Assembly (NCBI GenBank): GCA_028870705.1
Contig: JAGWPD010000222.1
Location: 1-43,234, forward strand
Direction: 5' to 3'
Source of the DNA: Gammaproteobacteria bacterium
GTDB taxonomy: Bacteria; Pseudomonadota; Gammaproteobacteria; Steroidobacterales; Steroidobacteraceae
DNA: 43,234 nt
Positions 18,812 to 27,551 of the stretch are shown piece by piece. Position 1 is the stretch's first letter. Each line of letters opens with the position of its first letter. A model generated the notes under the pieces. The model was not told where the DNA came from, did no database searches, and saw nothing but the letters and a program-made list of their open reading frames with translations. A program made the translations under genes and the position numbers.

Positions 18812-19312
18812 ATGCGCAAGCCCAGAAATCCCGTGCTCGTGCTGGTGATCGCGTTGCCGCTGCTCGCGGTGGCCGGCAGCTTCGTGTCGCTGGCGCTCGC
18901 GCTCGCGCGCGGGGACACCGAACTGCCAAAAAATTACCACTGGGAAGGCGGCGCGTTTGATCGCGACCAGGAACTCGAGGCGCGCGCGGCGCGGCTGGGC
19001 ATCGGCGCGACGCTCGCCTTCGATCCCGCCGCCGGGCAGTGCGTGCTGGCGTTGCATGGCGCTGCCGCTGCGGGGCCCGCGACACTGCGGCTCGGGCTCG
19101 TGCACCCGACCGAGGCCGCGCTCGATCGCCAGCTGCTGTTGCGGCTGGAAGGCGGACGCTACCGCGCAGCGTGCAGCGCGCTGCCGCCCGCGCACTGGTG
19201 GCTCGAGCTCGCCGATGAGCAGCGCAACTGGTTGTTGCGCGGCCGGCTGCACGGGGACCTGCACCTGCCGGTACGCATCGGCGCCGCCGCCGCGGCGGCG
19301 GAGGCGCGTTGA
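18812..19312 (+). CDS. ccoH: FixH/CcoH family protein
   Basis: N-terminal TM, NYHWEGGAFDRDQE-like motif, position between ccoG and ccoI. Confidence 0.8.
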   Translation: MRKPRNPVLVLVIALPLLAVAGSFVSLALALARGDTELPKNYHWEGGAFDRDQELEARAARLGIGATLAFDPAAGQCVLALHGAAAAGPATLRLGLVHPTEAALDRQLLLRLEGGRYRAACSALPPAHWWLELADEQRNWLLRGRLHGDLHLPVRIGAAAAAAEAR

Positions 19313-21531
19313 GCCAGGTCGCCGCACACCTGCACTGGCACGGCGCGCGCGGGCTCGAACAGGCCGAGTTCTTCGCCGAGGGCATGCATTGCGCCAATTG
19401 CGCGCGCTCGATCCGCGCGGGCGTGGGCGCGCTGCCGGGCGTACGACAGGTCGACGTCAACCTGACCACCGCGCGTGTCAGCGTCAGCTGGGACCCGGAT
19501 CGCGCCCGCCTCGGCACGGTGCTCGACGCGGTCGAGGACCTCGGCTTCCACGCCGTGCCGCTCAACGGTACGGCCGGCAGCGAAGCCCGGCACGCCGCAC
19601 GGCGCGGGATGCAGAAGCGCATCGGCCTGGCCGGACTGGCGGCCATGCAGATGTCGATGTACACGGTCGGACTCTACGCGGGAGCCTGGAGCGGCATCGA
19701 CCCGTGGATCGAGCAGCTTCTGCGCGTCACGGCGATGCTGATCGCGGTGCCGGTGCTGCTCTACTCGGGCGCGCCGTTCCTGGCCGGCGCCTGGCACGAT
19801 CTGCGCCGCCGCTCGCTCGGGATGGACGTGCCCGTGGCCGCGGCGCTGCTGCTGGCATTCATCGCCAGCGTGCTCGACACCTGGCGCAACAGCGGGCAGG
19901 TCTACTTCGATTCCGTGGCGATGTTCGTCTTCTTCCTGCTGGTGGGCCGCTACGTCGAGATGAACGTGCGCCGCAGCAGCCTGAACGCCGGCGAAGCGCT
20001 GGTACGGAGCCTGCCCGCCACCGTCACGCGGCTGCGTGATGATGGCCGGAGCGAGCGTGTGCCGCTGCAGCAACTCAATGCCGGCGACCGGCTGGTCGTG
20101 CCGCTCGGCGCCGTGATACCGGTCGACAGCACGCTCGAGCGCGGCAGCACGCTGGTCGATGAGTCGCTGGTCACCGGCGAGGCGCTGCCGGTAACGCGCG
20201 CCGCAGGCGCGCGCCTGCCCGGCGGAGCGATCAACATGGGCGCGGCCTGCACGGTACGCGCCAGCGCCGATGCGCGCCATTCGACGCTCGCATCGATGGC
20301 GGCGCTGATCGAGCGCGCGCAGGCTGAGCGCCCGCCGCAGGCGCAAGCGGCCGACCGCGCCGCCGCGCACTTCGTGTTCTGGATCGTGCTGCTGGCTGCG
20401 GCCACCGCAGTGTTCTGGTACTGGTTCGATCCGGCGCGCGCCTTCCCCGCCACGCTCGCGGTGCTGGTGGTCACCTGCCCCTGCGCGCTGTCGCTCGCGA
20501 CGCCGGCGGCGCTGGCCGCAGCGACCACGCGGCTGGCGCGCCGTGGCGTCCTGGTCACCCGCGCCGATGCGCTCGAGCGGCTGGCGGCGATCGACACGGT
20601 GGTGCTGGACAAGACCGGCACGCTCACCAATGCACGCATGCAACTGGCCGACGTCCGCTGCGTCGGCGCGTTGCCGCGGTCCGCAGCGCTGGCGCTGGCC
20701 GCAAGCCTCGAGCAGCGCTCGGCCCATCCGCTGGCCGCGGCGTTCATTGGCGCGACCACCGACAGAGTGGCGATAACCGACTTGCGCGAACACGCGGGCC
20801 ACGGCATCGAAGGCATCGTCGACGGCGCGACCTGGCGCATCGGCAAGTCCGACTGGGTCGCCCAGTTGCGCGCGCGCACCGATCCTGCCGCAGCCAGGCC
20901 TGCGGCCCCGGCTGCGCTGACGAACGCCGACCCGGACGCAGACGATTGCATCTGGCTGGGTTCGGCGGCCGGCCATGCCGCAGCGTTCAGCGTGGCCGAT
21001 ACGCTGCGCCCCGACGCGCGCGCCGCGGTTGCGCGGCTCCGCTCGCTGGGGCTGGAGGTGCGCATCGCCAGCGGCGACCGTCGCGCAACGATCGCCAGGG
21101 TCGCCGCCGAGCTCGGCATTGCGGCAGCCGAAGGACGCATGGATCCGCAGGCCAAACTCGGGCTGATCCGGCGCCTGCAGGCACAGGGACGGCATGTCCT
21201 GATGGTGGGTGACGGCATCAACGACGGCCCCGTGCTCGCCGCTGCGCACGCTTCCTGCGCGATGGGTGGCGGCGCCGCGCTGGCCCACGCCGCGGCCGAT
21301 CTGCTGCTGATGAATGAATCGCTGGTCGGGCTGGCGGGAGCGGTGCAGACCGCGCGCGGTGCAACCGGGCTGGTGCGTGCCAACCTGCGCTGGGCATTGG
21401 GCTACAACCTGTGCGCCGTGCCGCTGGCGGCCGCCGGCCTTGTCTCGCCCTGGCTGGCGGCGCTCGGCATGTCCGCCAGTTCACTGTACGTGGTGGAGCG
21501 GGCCAGGCGCTTTGCGAGGACCGACGCATGA
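19309..21531 (+). CDS. ccoI: Cation (copper)-transporting P-type ATPase CcoI/FixI (TTG start)
   Basis: HMA motif GMHCANCARSI, CPCALS, DKTGTLT, GDGINDGPVLAAAHASCAMGGG. Confidence 0.93.
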   Translation: MSQVAAHLHWHGARGLEQAEFFAEGMHCANCARSIRAGVGALPGVRQVDVNLTTARVSVSWDPDRARLGTVLDAVEDLGFHAVPLNGTAGSEARHAARRGMQKRIGLAGLAAMQMSMYTVGLYAGAWSGIDPWIEQLLRVTAMLIAVPVLLYSGAPFLAGAWHDLRRRSLGMDVPVAAALLLAFIASVLDTWRNSGQVYFDSVAMFVFFLLVGRYVEMNVRRSSLNAGEALVRSLPATVTRLRDDGRSERVPLQQLNAGDRLVVPLGAVIPVDSTLERGSTLVDESLVTGEALPVTRAAGARLPGGAINMGAACTVRASADARHSTLASMAALIERAQAERPPQAQAADRAAAHFVFWIVLLAAATAVFWYWFDPARAFPATLAVLVVTCPCALSLATPAALAAATTRLARRGVLVTRADALERLAAIDTVVLDKTGTLTNARMQLADVRCVGALPRSAALALAASLEQRSAHPLAAAFIGATTDRVAITDLREHAGHGIEGIVDGATWRIGKSDWVAQLRARTDPAAARPAAPAALTNADPDADDCIWLGSAAGHAAAFSVADTLRPDARAAVARLRSLGLEVRIASGDRRATIARVAAELGIAAAEGRMDPQAKLGLIRRLQAQGRHVLMVGDGINDGPVLAAAHASCAMGGGAALAHAAADLLLMNESLVGLAGAVQTARGATGLVRANLRWALGYNLCAVPLAAAGLVSPWLAALGMSASSLYVVERARRFARTDA

Positions 21532-21698
21532 GTATCGCGCTGCTGCTGATCCCGCTGGGGCTGCTGCTGCTGGCGGTGGCCGTGTGGGCGTTCTTCTGGG
21601 CCGTGAACAACGGCCAGTTCGACGACCTCGATCACGTCGCCGAGCACGCCCTGGAGGACGAATCGCCAGCGGCCGCGTTGCCTAAATCGCCACCCTGA
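21528..21698 (+). CDS. ccoS: Cbb3 oxidase assembly protein CcoS
   Basis: Single TM then AFFWAVNNGQFDDLDHVAEHAL; ATGA overlap with ccoI. Confidence 0.88.
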   Translation: MSIALLLIPLGLLLLAVAVWAFFWAVNNGQFDDLDHVAEHALEDESPAAALPKSPP

Positions 21699-21753
21699 CA
21701 CTAATATCCGCTTTGGAGCCGCGCGTCGGCCGGGAGCCAAGGGGATCAGAGCG

Positions 21754-22071
21754 GTGGCAAGGGAATTCGAGCCCGTGGTGGGCCAGTGGTACGAGAACAT
21801 CGACGAGAACGACAGCTTCCGCGTCCTGTCGGTGGACGAGGATGCCGAATTGATCGAGATCGAATATCTCGACGGCGACATCGAGGAGATCGACGTCGAC
21901 ACCTGGGCTGAATTCGATCTCGAGAAAATCGAGCAACCGGAAGGCTGGTCGGGAGCCGACATCGCGGGAACCGACGACGACGATGAGGACGAGGACGAAG
22001 ACTGGGATGACGATGACGACGAAGACGAGGATGACGACGATCTCGACGAGGAGACCGACGAAAACTACTGA
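21754..22071 (+). CDS. Small acidic protein (DUF6763-like) with polyacidic tail
   Basis: Complete ORF with conserved-looking N-terminus (FEPVVGQWYENIDENDSFRVLSVDED) and a C-terminal Asp/Glu run. Confidence 0.7.
   Translation: MAREFEPVVGQWYENIDENDSFRVLSVDEDAELIEIEYLDGDIEEIDVDTWAEFDLEKIEQPEGWSGADIAGTDDDDEDEDEDWDDDDDEDEDDDDLDEETDENY
21973..22062 (+). repeat. GAN-codon low-complexity tract encoding a polyacidic tail
   Basis: Near-continuous gac/gat/gag/gaa codons. Confidence 0.75.
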
Positions 22072-22083
22072 GCGCGCCGCGCG

Positions 22084-23208
22084 GTGAACGGCGAGCTGCA
22101 GGCGCTGCTCGATGCCTGCATCGATGCGGTGGTCATCATCGATCACCGGGGCCGCATCGCGACCTTCAACCGGACCGCCTGCCGCATGTTCGGATACCCG
22201 CTCGAGGAAGTCCTCGGGCGCAATGTCAGCATGCTCATGCCCTCGCCCGACCGCGAGCAGCATGACCAGTACCTCGCCCGCTACCTGCAGACCGGCACGC
22301 CGCGGGTCATCGGCATCGGGCGCGAGGTCATGGGCCGGCGGCGCGACGGCAGCGAATTCCCGGCCTCGCTCGCGATCGGCCGCATCGAGGGCCGTAATCC
22401 CCCGCACTTCGTCGGCTTCCTGCACGATCTGAGCAGCCGCCGCGCGCAGGAAGCACAGCGTCAGGCCGCCGAGGAGGCGGTGCGCGAGGCGCGCGAGCGG
22501 CTCACCCATGTGGCGCGTTTGTCCACCATGGGCGAGATGACCACCGGCCTCGCGCACGAGATCAACCAGCCGCTCACCGCGATCACGCTGTATGCCCAGG
22601 CGGCGGAGCGCCTTGCGAACCAGGCGACGCCCGACCTGGGCGAGATCATCGTGGCGCTGCGCCAGATCAGCGCCCAGGCGCTGCGCGCTGGCGAGATCAT
22701 CAGGCGGCTGCGCGAACTGGTGCGCAACCGCCAGACGCACGAGGAACTGCTGGACCTGAATGCCGTGGTGCGCGAACTCGCGGTGCTGGCCGAATCGGAC
22801 GCGCGGGTCAACGACGTGCGGCTGGTGATGGATCTGGCCGCCAGCCTGCCGCCGGTGCTGGGCGATGCGATCCAGCTGCAGCAGGTGATGCTGAACCTGG
22901 TGCGCAATGCGATCGATGCGGTGCAGGCCGAGGGCTGCGAGCGGCTGGTGACGCTGCGCACCGCGCGCGCCGGCAGCGGTGTCGAGATGAGCGTGAGCGA
23001 CCTGGGACCCGGGCTCGATGCGGCCATCCGCGACCGGCTGTTCGAGGCCTTCGCGACCACCAAGCCGTCCGGCACCGGCCTGGGCCTCGCGATCAGCCGT
23101 TCGATCGTCGAGGCGCACGGCGGCCAGCTCGATTGGCGCCCGAACGGGCCGCGCGGCAGCTGCTTCCATTTCCTGCTGCCGGCCGTCAACAATGGAGAAA
23201 GCACATGA
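22084..23208 (+). CDS. fixL: FixL-like heme-PAS oxygen-sensor histidine kinase (GTG start)
   Basis: PAS segment MPSPDREQHDQYLARY...VIGIGREVMGRRRDGSEFP matches the FixL heme pocket pattern; H box GLAHEINQPLTAI; HATPase motifs. Confidence 0.88.
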   Translation: MNGELQALLDACIDAVVIIDHRGRIATFNRTACRMFGYPLEEVLGRNVSMLMPSPDREQHDQYLARYLQTGTPRVIGIGREVMGRRRDGSEFPASLAIGRIEGRNPPHFVGFLHDLSSRRAQEAQRQAAEEAVREARERLTHVARLSTMGEMTTGLAHEINQPLTAITLYAQAAERLANQATPDLGEIIVALRQISAQALRAGEIIRRLRELVRNRQTHEELLDLNAVVRELAVLAESDARVNDVRLVMDLAASLPPVLGDAIQLQQVMLNLVRNAIDAVQAEGCERLVTLRTARAGSGVEMSVSDLGPGLDAAIRDRLFEAFATTKPSGTGLGLAISRSIVEAHGGQLDWRPNGPRGSCFHFLLPAVNNGEST

Positions 23209-23831
23209 AGATCCCCGCAGCCTGCGTATTCATTGTCGACGACGATGAGGCGGTCCGCAGCTCGGTGCGCTTCCTGATCCGCTCCGTTGGCCTGCAGGCA
23301 CAGGTCTACCCTTCGGCGCAGGAATTCCTGGCGGTTTACGATCCACGGCATCCCGGCTGCCTGCTGCTGGATGTGCGGATGCCGGGCATGAGCGGGCTCG
23401 AGCTGCAGCAGGAACTCAATCGCCGCGGCGCGACCATCCCGGTGGTGTTCATATCGGGGCACGGCGATGTGCCGATGGCCGTCGAGGCGATGCAGCAGGG
23501 TGCCTTCGATTTCCTGCAAAAGCCCTTCCGCGACCAGGACCTGCTCGACCGCGTGCAGCGTGCGCTGGCGCGCGATGCCGAATCGCGCGCCCGGCTGGCC
23601 GCCCGCGCCGAGATCGCGTCCCGCCTGGCGACGCTGACGCCGCGCGAATCCGAGGTGTTGCAGCTGATCACGCGCGGCAAGGCCAACAAGGTCGTGGGCG
23701 CCGAGCTCGGCGTGAGCCAGCGCACCGTCGAGATCCATCGCGCCCATGTCATGGAGAAGATGAACGCCAGTTCGCTGGCGGAACTGGTGCGCATGGTGCT
23801 CGATACCGAGGATCCTACGCACAATCCCTGA
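23205..23831 (+). CDS. fixJ: FixJ-like response regulator (receiver plus LuxR-type HTH)
   Basis: IVDDDEAV, LLLDVRMPGMSG, LQKPF, LTPRESEVLQLITRGKANKVVGAELGVSQRTVEIHRAHVMEKM. Confidence 0.92.
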   Translation: MKIPAACVFIVDDDEAVRSSVRFLIRSVGLQAQVYPSAQEFLAVYDPRHPGCLLLDVRMPGMSGLELQQELNRRGATIPVVFISGHGDVPMAVEAMQQGAFDFLQKPFRDQDLLDRVQRALARDAESRARLAARAEIASRLATLTPRESEVLQLITRGKANKVVGAELGVSQRTVEIHRAHVMEKMNASSLAELVRMVLDTEDPTHNP

Positions 23832-23866
23832 TTTCAGCGGCCCCGTGCCCGGCCCAGACTCGCCCG

Positions 23867-24286
23867 GTGCCAATACCGAACACCGAGGGCGGGCCCGCTG
23901 CCGCGGAGGCCGCCGGCGTGGCGCCGGGCGTCCCCGCGGTGCTGTGCGTGCAGCAGCGCGACAGTGATGAGATCCGCCGCGTGCTGGCGGCGCTGCACGC
24001 GCCGCTCCGTGAATGCGCCGATGGCCGCTCGGCCATAGCGGCGGCCGGCAGTGGCCCGCTGAGCTGCGCGGTCGTGCCACTGCAGATGCCCGACATGAAC
24101 GCCAGCGCGCTGATCGGCGCGCTGCGCGAGGCCGCGCCCGGGCTGGCGGTATTCGTGGTGGTCGACAACCCGGCCGTCAGCGAGGCAGTCGCGGTCATGC
24201 GCTCCGGCGCGCATGCGGTGATCGACAGTCGCATCCTCAGCACCGGCCTGATGGTGCACCTCGCGCCCCTGCTGCGGGCCCGCTGA
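23867..24286 (+). CDS. Degenerate (pseudo-)receiver domain protein (GTG start)
   Basis: Receiver-like layout AVLCVQQRD...CAVVPLQMPDMN...VFVVVDN...VIDSRI, with acidic pair, phospho-Asp and Lys positions substituted. Confidence 0.6.
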   Translation: MPIPNTEGGPAAAEAAGVAPGVPAVLCVQQRDSDEIRRVLAALHAPLRECADGRSAIAAAGSGPLSCAVVPLQMPDMNASALIGALREAAPGLAVFVVVDNPAVSEAVAVMRSGAHAVIDSRILSTGLMVHLAPLLRAR

Positions 24287-24351
24287 GGCGCGAGCGCGCC
24301 GTGGCGTTGTTTGCTAGCCTAGCGACCGATGCCGCCAATCCGCCGGTTCCG

Positions 24352-25380
24352 ATGAGCAATCCGCACGACAGCTGGTACCACGAGCGCGAATCCGCCTGGC
24401 TCTATCGGGTGGTGGCGGAGGCCGATGCCGATCAGCGCCACCAGCAGCTGTTCCGCGCGCTCTCGCAGGCTGCCGAGGAACAGGCAGCGCACTGGGCCAG
24501 GCTCGCGCGGCCCGGCGAATTCCGCCCACGGATGCGCGCGCGCCTGGTCGCCAGGCTGGTGCGCTGGCTGGGCCCGCGCGCGCTCAGGCCGGTGCTCGCC
24601 GCGATGAAACTGCGCGGCCTGTCGGTGTACAGCGGCGCGGCCGCCGTCGATGGCCACCTGATGCCCGTAACCGTACAGGATGTCGGCCAGCGCCATCGCA
24701 GCGTGACGGGCGGCAACAACCTGCGCGCCGCGGTGTTCGGCGTGAACGACGGCCTGGTCTCGAACCTGAGCCTGATACTCGGCGTGGCCGGCGCCGGCGC
24801 CAGCGCTCAGGTGATCCTCACCAGCGGGCTGGCGGGGCTGCTCGCCGGCTCGCTCTCGATGGCCTCGGGTGAATACGTATCGGTGCGTTCGCAACGCGAG
24901 ATGTACGAGTACCAGATCGGCCTCGAGCGCGACGAACTGGCCGAGTACCCGGCCGAGGAAGCAGAGGAACTGGCGCTGATCTACCAGGCCCGCGGCGTGG
25001 AACTGGAGCAGGCGCGTTCGATCGCCGCGCGGCTGATGGCCAATCCCGACCACGCGCTCAACACGCTCGCGCGCGAGGAACTCGGCCTCAATCCGGACGA
25101 CCTGGCCTCGCCCTGGGCGGCGGCGGCATTCTCGTTCTGTGCGTTCGGTTCGGGCGCGCTGCTGCCGCTCGTTCCCTACCTGACGCACATTGCCAGCGGC
25201 TCCGCGCTCTACTGGTCGGCGGGCACGACCATGGCGGCATTGTTCGGCGTGGGGATGGCGCTCAGTCTCTTCAATGGCCGCAACTCGCTCCACGGTGGCG
25301 CGCGCATGCTGCTGATCGGCGCGGCGGCGGCGGGCTGCACCTGGGCAGTCGGCCATTTCCTCGGCGCGGCGCTCGGCTAA
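24352..25380 (+). CDS. VIT1/CCC1-type transporter with N-terminal ferritin-like region
   Basis: NNLRAAVFGVNDGLVSNLSLILGVAGA and LLAGSLSMASGEYVSVRSQREM are typical of VIT1; N-terminus has helical HERESAWLYRVVAEAD...LFRALSQAAEEQAAHW. Confidence 0.85.
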   Translation: MSNPHDSWYHERESAWLYRVVAEADADQRHQQLFRALSQAAEEQAAHWARLARPGEFRPRMRARLVARLVRWLGPRALRPVLAAMKLRGLSVYSGAAAVDGHLMPVTVQDVGQRHRSVTGGNNLRAAVFGVNDGLVSNLSLILGVAGAGASAQVILTSGLAGLLAGSLSMASGEYVSVRSQREMYEYQIGLERDELAEYPAEEAEELALIYQARGVELEQARSIAARLMANPDHALNTLAREELGLNPDDLASPWAAAAFSFCAFGSGALLPLVPYLTHIASGSALYWSAGTTMAALFGVGMALSLFNGRNSLHGGARMLLIGAAAAGCTWAVGHFLGAALG

Positions 25381-25412
25381 GCCCTTGTAACTGCTGGGAA
25401 CCCGGGCGAGCC

Positions 25413-25440
25413 CTTGAACTCCGGCGCTTCGGTATCATCT
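25413..25440 (+). promoter_or_regulatory. Candidate sigma-32 heat-shock promoter upstream of htpX
   Basis: CTTGAA (25413-25418), 14-nt spacer, TATCATCT (25433-25440), resembling CTTGAA-N14-CCCCATNT. Confidence 0.4.
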
Positions 25441-25489
25441 CAGGTTAGAGTCTACGCGTAGCCACACCCCGCAAGCGAAGGTCATACAC

Positions 25490-26368
25490 ATGAAGCGGAT
25501 ATTCCTGTTCCTGGTCACCAACCTCGCCGTGGTCATGGTGCTGTCGATCGTGGCCCGCGTCACCGGGCTCGATCGCTGGGTGGCGCTGCACGGCGGCAGC
25601 TACGAGGGCCTGCTGGCGATGGCCGCGCTGTTCGGCTTCGGCGGCGCGCTGATCTCGCTGGCGATGTCAAAGTGGATGGCCAAGCGCATGATGGGCGTGC
25701 AGGTCATCGAACGCCCGTCGAACGCGAACGAGGAATGGCTGGTCGGCACCGTGCGCCAGCTCGCCACGCAGGCCGGCATAGGCATGCCCGAGGTCGGCGT
25801 GTTCGACTCACCGCAGCCCAACGCCTTCGCCACCGGCGCGCGGCGCGACGCGGCCCTGGTGGCCGTGAGCACGGGGCTGCTGCAGGGCATGAAGCGCAAT
25901 GAAGTGGAGGCGGTACTCGGCCACGAGATCACGCACGTCGCCAATGGCGACATGGTGACCCTCACGTTGATCCAGGGCGTGGTCAATACCTTCGTGATCT
26001 TCCTCGCGCGCGTGATCGGCGGCATCGTCGATCGGGCGATGTCGCGCGATGGCGAAGGACGCGGCGGCATCGGCTATTTTGTCACCGTGATGTTCACCCA
26101 GGTGGTACTGGGGATCCTCGCCAGCATGATCGTCATGTGGTTCTCCCGGCGCCGCGAATTCCGCGCCGATGCGGGCGGCGCACGCCTGTCCGGCCGCAAC
26201 AACATGATCGCGGCGCTCGAGCGGCTCCGCCTGGCGCACGAACCGAGCCTGCCGAACCAGCTGGCTGCGTTCGGCATTGGCGGGGGGCCGGGCACGGGGC
26301 TGCAGCGGCTGTTCCTCAGTCATCCGCCGCTCGGGGAGCGCATCGCCGCGCTCCAGAAACAGGTGTGA
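25490..26368 (+). CDS. htpX: Membrane zinc metalloprotease HtpX
   Basis: VEAVLGHEITHVANGDMVT (HEXXH), REFRADAGGARLSG, MKRIFLFLVTNLAV N-terminus. Confidence 0.96.
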   Translation: MKRIFLFLVTNLAVVMVLSIVARVTGLDRWVALHGGSYEGLLAMAALFGFGGALISLAMSKWMAKRMMGVQVIERPSNANEEWLVGTVRQLATQAGIGMPEVGVFDSPQPNAFATGARRDAALVAVSTGLLQGMKRNEVEAVLGHEITHVANGDMVTLTLIQGVVNTFVIFLARVIGGIVDRAMSRDGEGRGGIGYFVTVMFTQVVLGILASMIVMWFSRRREFRADAGGARLSGRNNMIAALERLRLAHEPSLPNQLAAFGIGGGPGTGLQRLFLSHPPLGERIAALQKQV

Positions 26369-26395
26369 AGTCGTTCACTTAAGTCATTGAATTTA

Positions 26396-26440
26396 CAGAG
26401 AACGATTGCAAGCCTGGGCTTGCTTCGGTACAGTTCTCTG
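26396..26440 (+). promoter_or_regulatory. Nested hairpin upstream of desaturase
   Basis: Outer arms CAGAGAAC/GTTCTCTG and inner arms GCAAGCC/GGCTTGC, both perfect complements. Confidence 0.5.
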
Positions 26441-26458
26441 CTACCTCACATAACCTGA

Positions 26459-26474
26459 GGCCGCAAGCGCGGCC
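26459..26474 (+). promoter_or_regulatory. GGCCGC-AAGC-GCGGCC hairpin immediately upstream of the desaturase RBS
   Basis: Perfect 6-bp stem with 4-nt loop, followed by GAGG and ATG at 26487. Confidence 0.5.
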
Positions 26475-26486
26475 CCGAGGAAAACG

Positions 26487-27458
26487 ATGGCCGCCACCGA
26501 CGATCACAAGTCTTTCCGCCTGACAGCGCGCCTGCGGGATGTCGTGGTCGGCTGCTGGGACACCAGCAAGCTGAAACTCGCGGTGGCCAGCGGGCACATG
26601 CCCGACCGCGTCGACTGGGCGCGCAGTGTGCCCTTCCTGCTGATGCACCTGGCCTGTTTCGCGGCGATCTGGACCGGCGTGAGCCCGGTGGCGGTCGCGG
26701 TCGCGGTCGGCGCCTACGTGGTGCGCATGTTCGCGATCACCGGCTTCTACCATCGCTACTTTTCGCACCGCACCTTCAAGACCTCGCGCGCCGGGCAGTT
26801 CATCTTCGGCCTGCTGGGCGCGTCGGCGGTCCAGCGCGGGCCGGTCTGGTGGGCGGCCCATCACCGGCATCACCACGCGAATTCGGACCGGGCGTCGGAT
26901 GTTCACTCGCCATCGCAGCATGGATTTTGGCGTTCGCATACAGGCTGGTTCCTGACGATCAAGGGCTTCGCGCCCGATTTCCAGCTGGTACGCGACCTGA
27001 TGAGGTTCCCTGAGCTGCGCTGGCTCGACCGCTTCGACATCTTCGTGCCGGTACTGCTGGGCGTGGGCATGTTCCTGCTGGGCGTCGTCCTGCACAAGGT
27101 CGCGCCGGGCCTCGGCACCAACGGCTGGCAGATGCTGGTCTGGGGCTTCGTGATATCGACCGTGTTCTGCTGGCACGCGACCTACACGATCAATTCGCTC
27201 TCGCACGTGTTCGGCCGGCAGCGCTACAAGACCGGCGACACCAGCCGCAACAACTGGCTGCTGGCGATCCTCACGCTCGGCGAAGGCTGGCACAACAACC
27301 ACCATTACTATCCCAACACGGTGCGCCAGGGCTTCTACTGGTGGGAATACGACATCACGTTCTACCTGCTGAAGCTGCTGAGCTGGACCGGCCTGATCTG
27401 GGATCTCAAGCCGATCCCGCTTGCGGTGCGCGAGAATCGCGCCCGACGGCTCAGCTAG
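26487..27458 (+). CDS. Acyl-CoA (delta-9-type) fatty acid desaturase
   Basis: Histidine boxes HRYFSHR, HHRHHH and EGWHNNHHYYP. Confidence 0.93.
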   Translation: MAATDDHKSFRLTARLRDVVVGCWDTSKLKLAVASGHMPDRVDWARSVPFLLMHLACFAAIWTGVSPVAVAVAVGAYVVRMFAITGFYHRYFSHRTFKTSRAGQFIFGLLGASAVQRGPVWWAAHHRHHHANSDRASDVHSPSQHGFWRSHTGWFLTIKGFAPDFQLVRDLMRFPELRWLDRFDIFVPVLLGVGMFLLGVVLHKVAPGLGTNGWQMLVWGFVISTVFCWHATYTINSLSHVFGRQRYKTGDTSRNNWLLAILTLGEGWHNNHHYYPNTVRQGFYWWEYDITFYLLKLLSWTGLIWDLKPIPLAVRENRARRLS

Positions 27459-27551
27459 GTGCACGTGCCTCGCAAAGCCCGCCGGCTGCGCAAGAGCAGT
27501 TAGCCCGCGCCGCGTTGGCCGGCCGCGCCAAGTTCAGGGGGTACTGGCGCC

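Noticed and set aside
19159-21288. 709-aa minus-strand ORF opposite ccoI
   Set aside because: GC-rich antisense ORF with no recognisable domain; the + strand encodes a complete P-type ATPase. The same reasoning applies to 13808-16183, 5146-6627, 17218-18918, 36360-37673 and 40711-41847.
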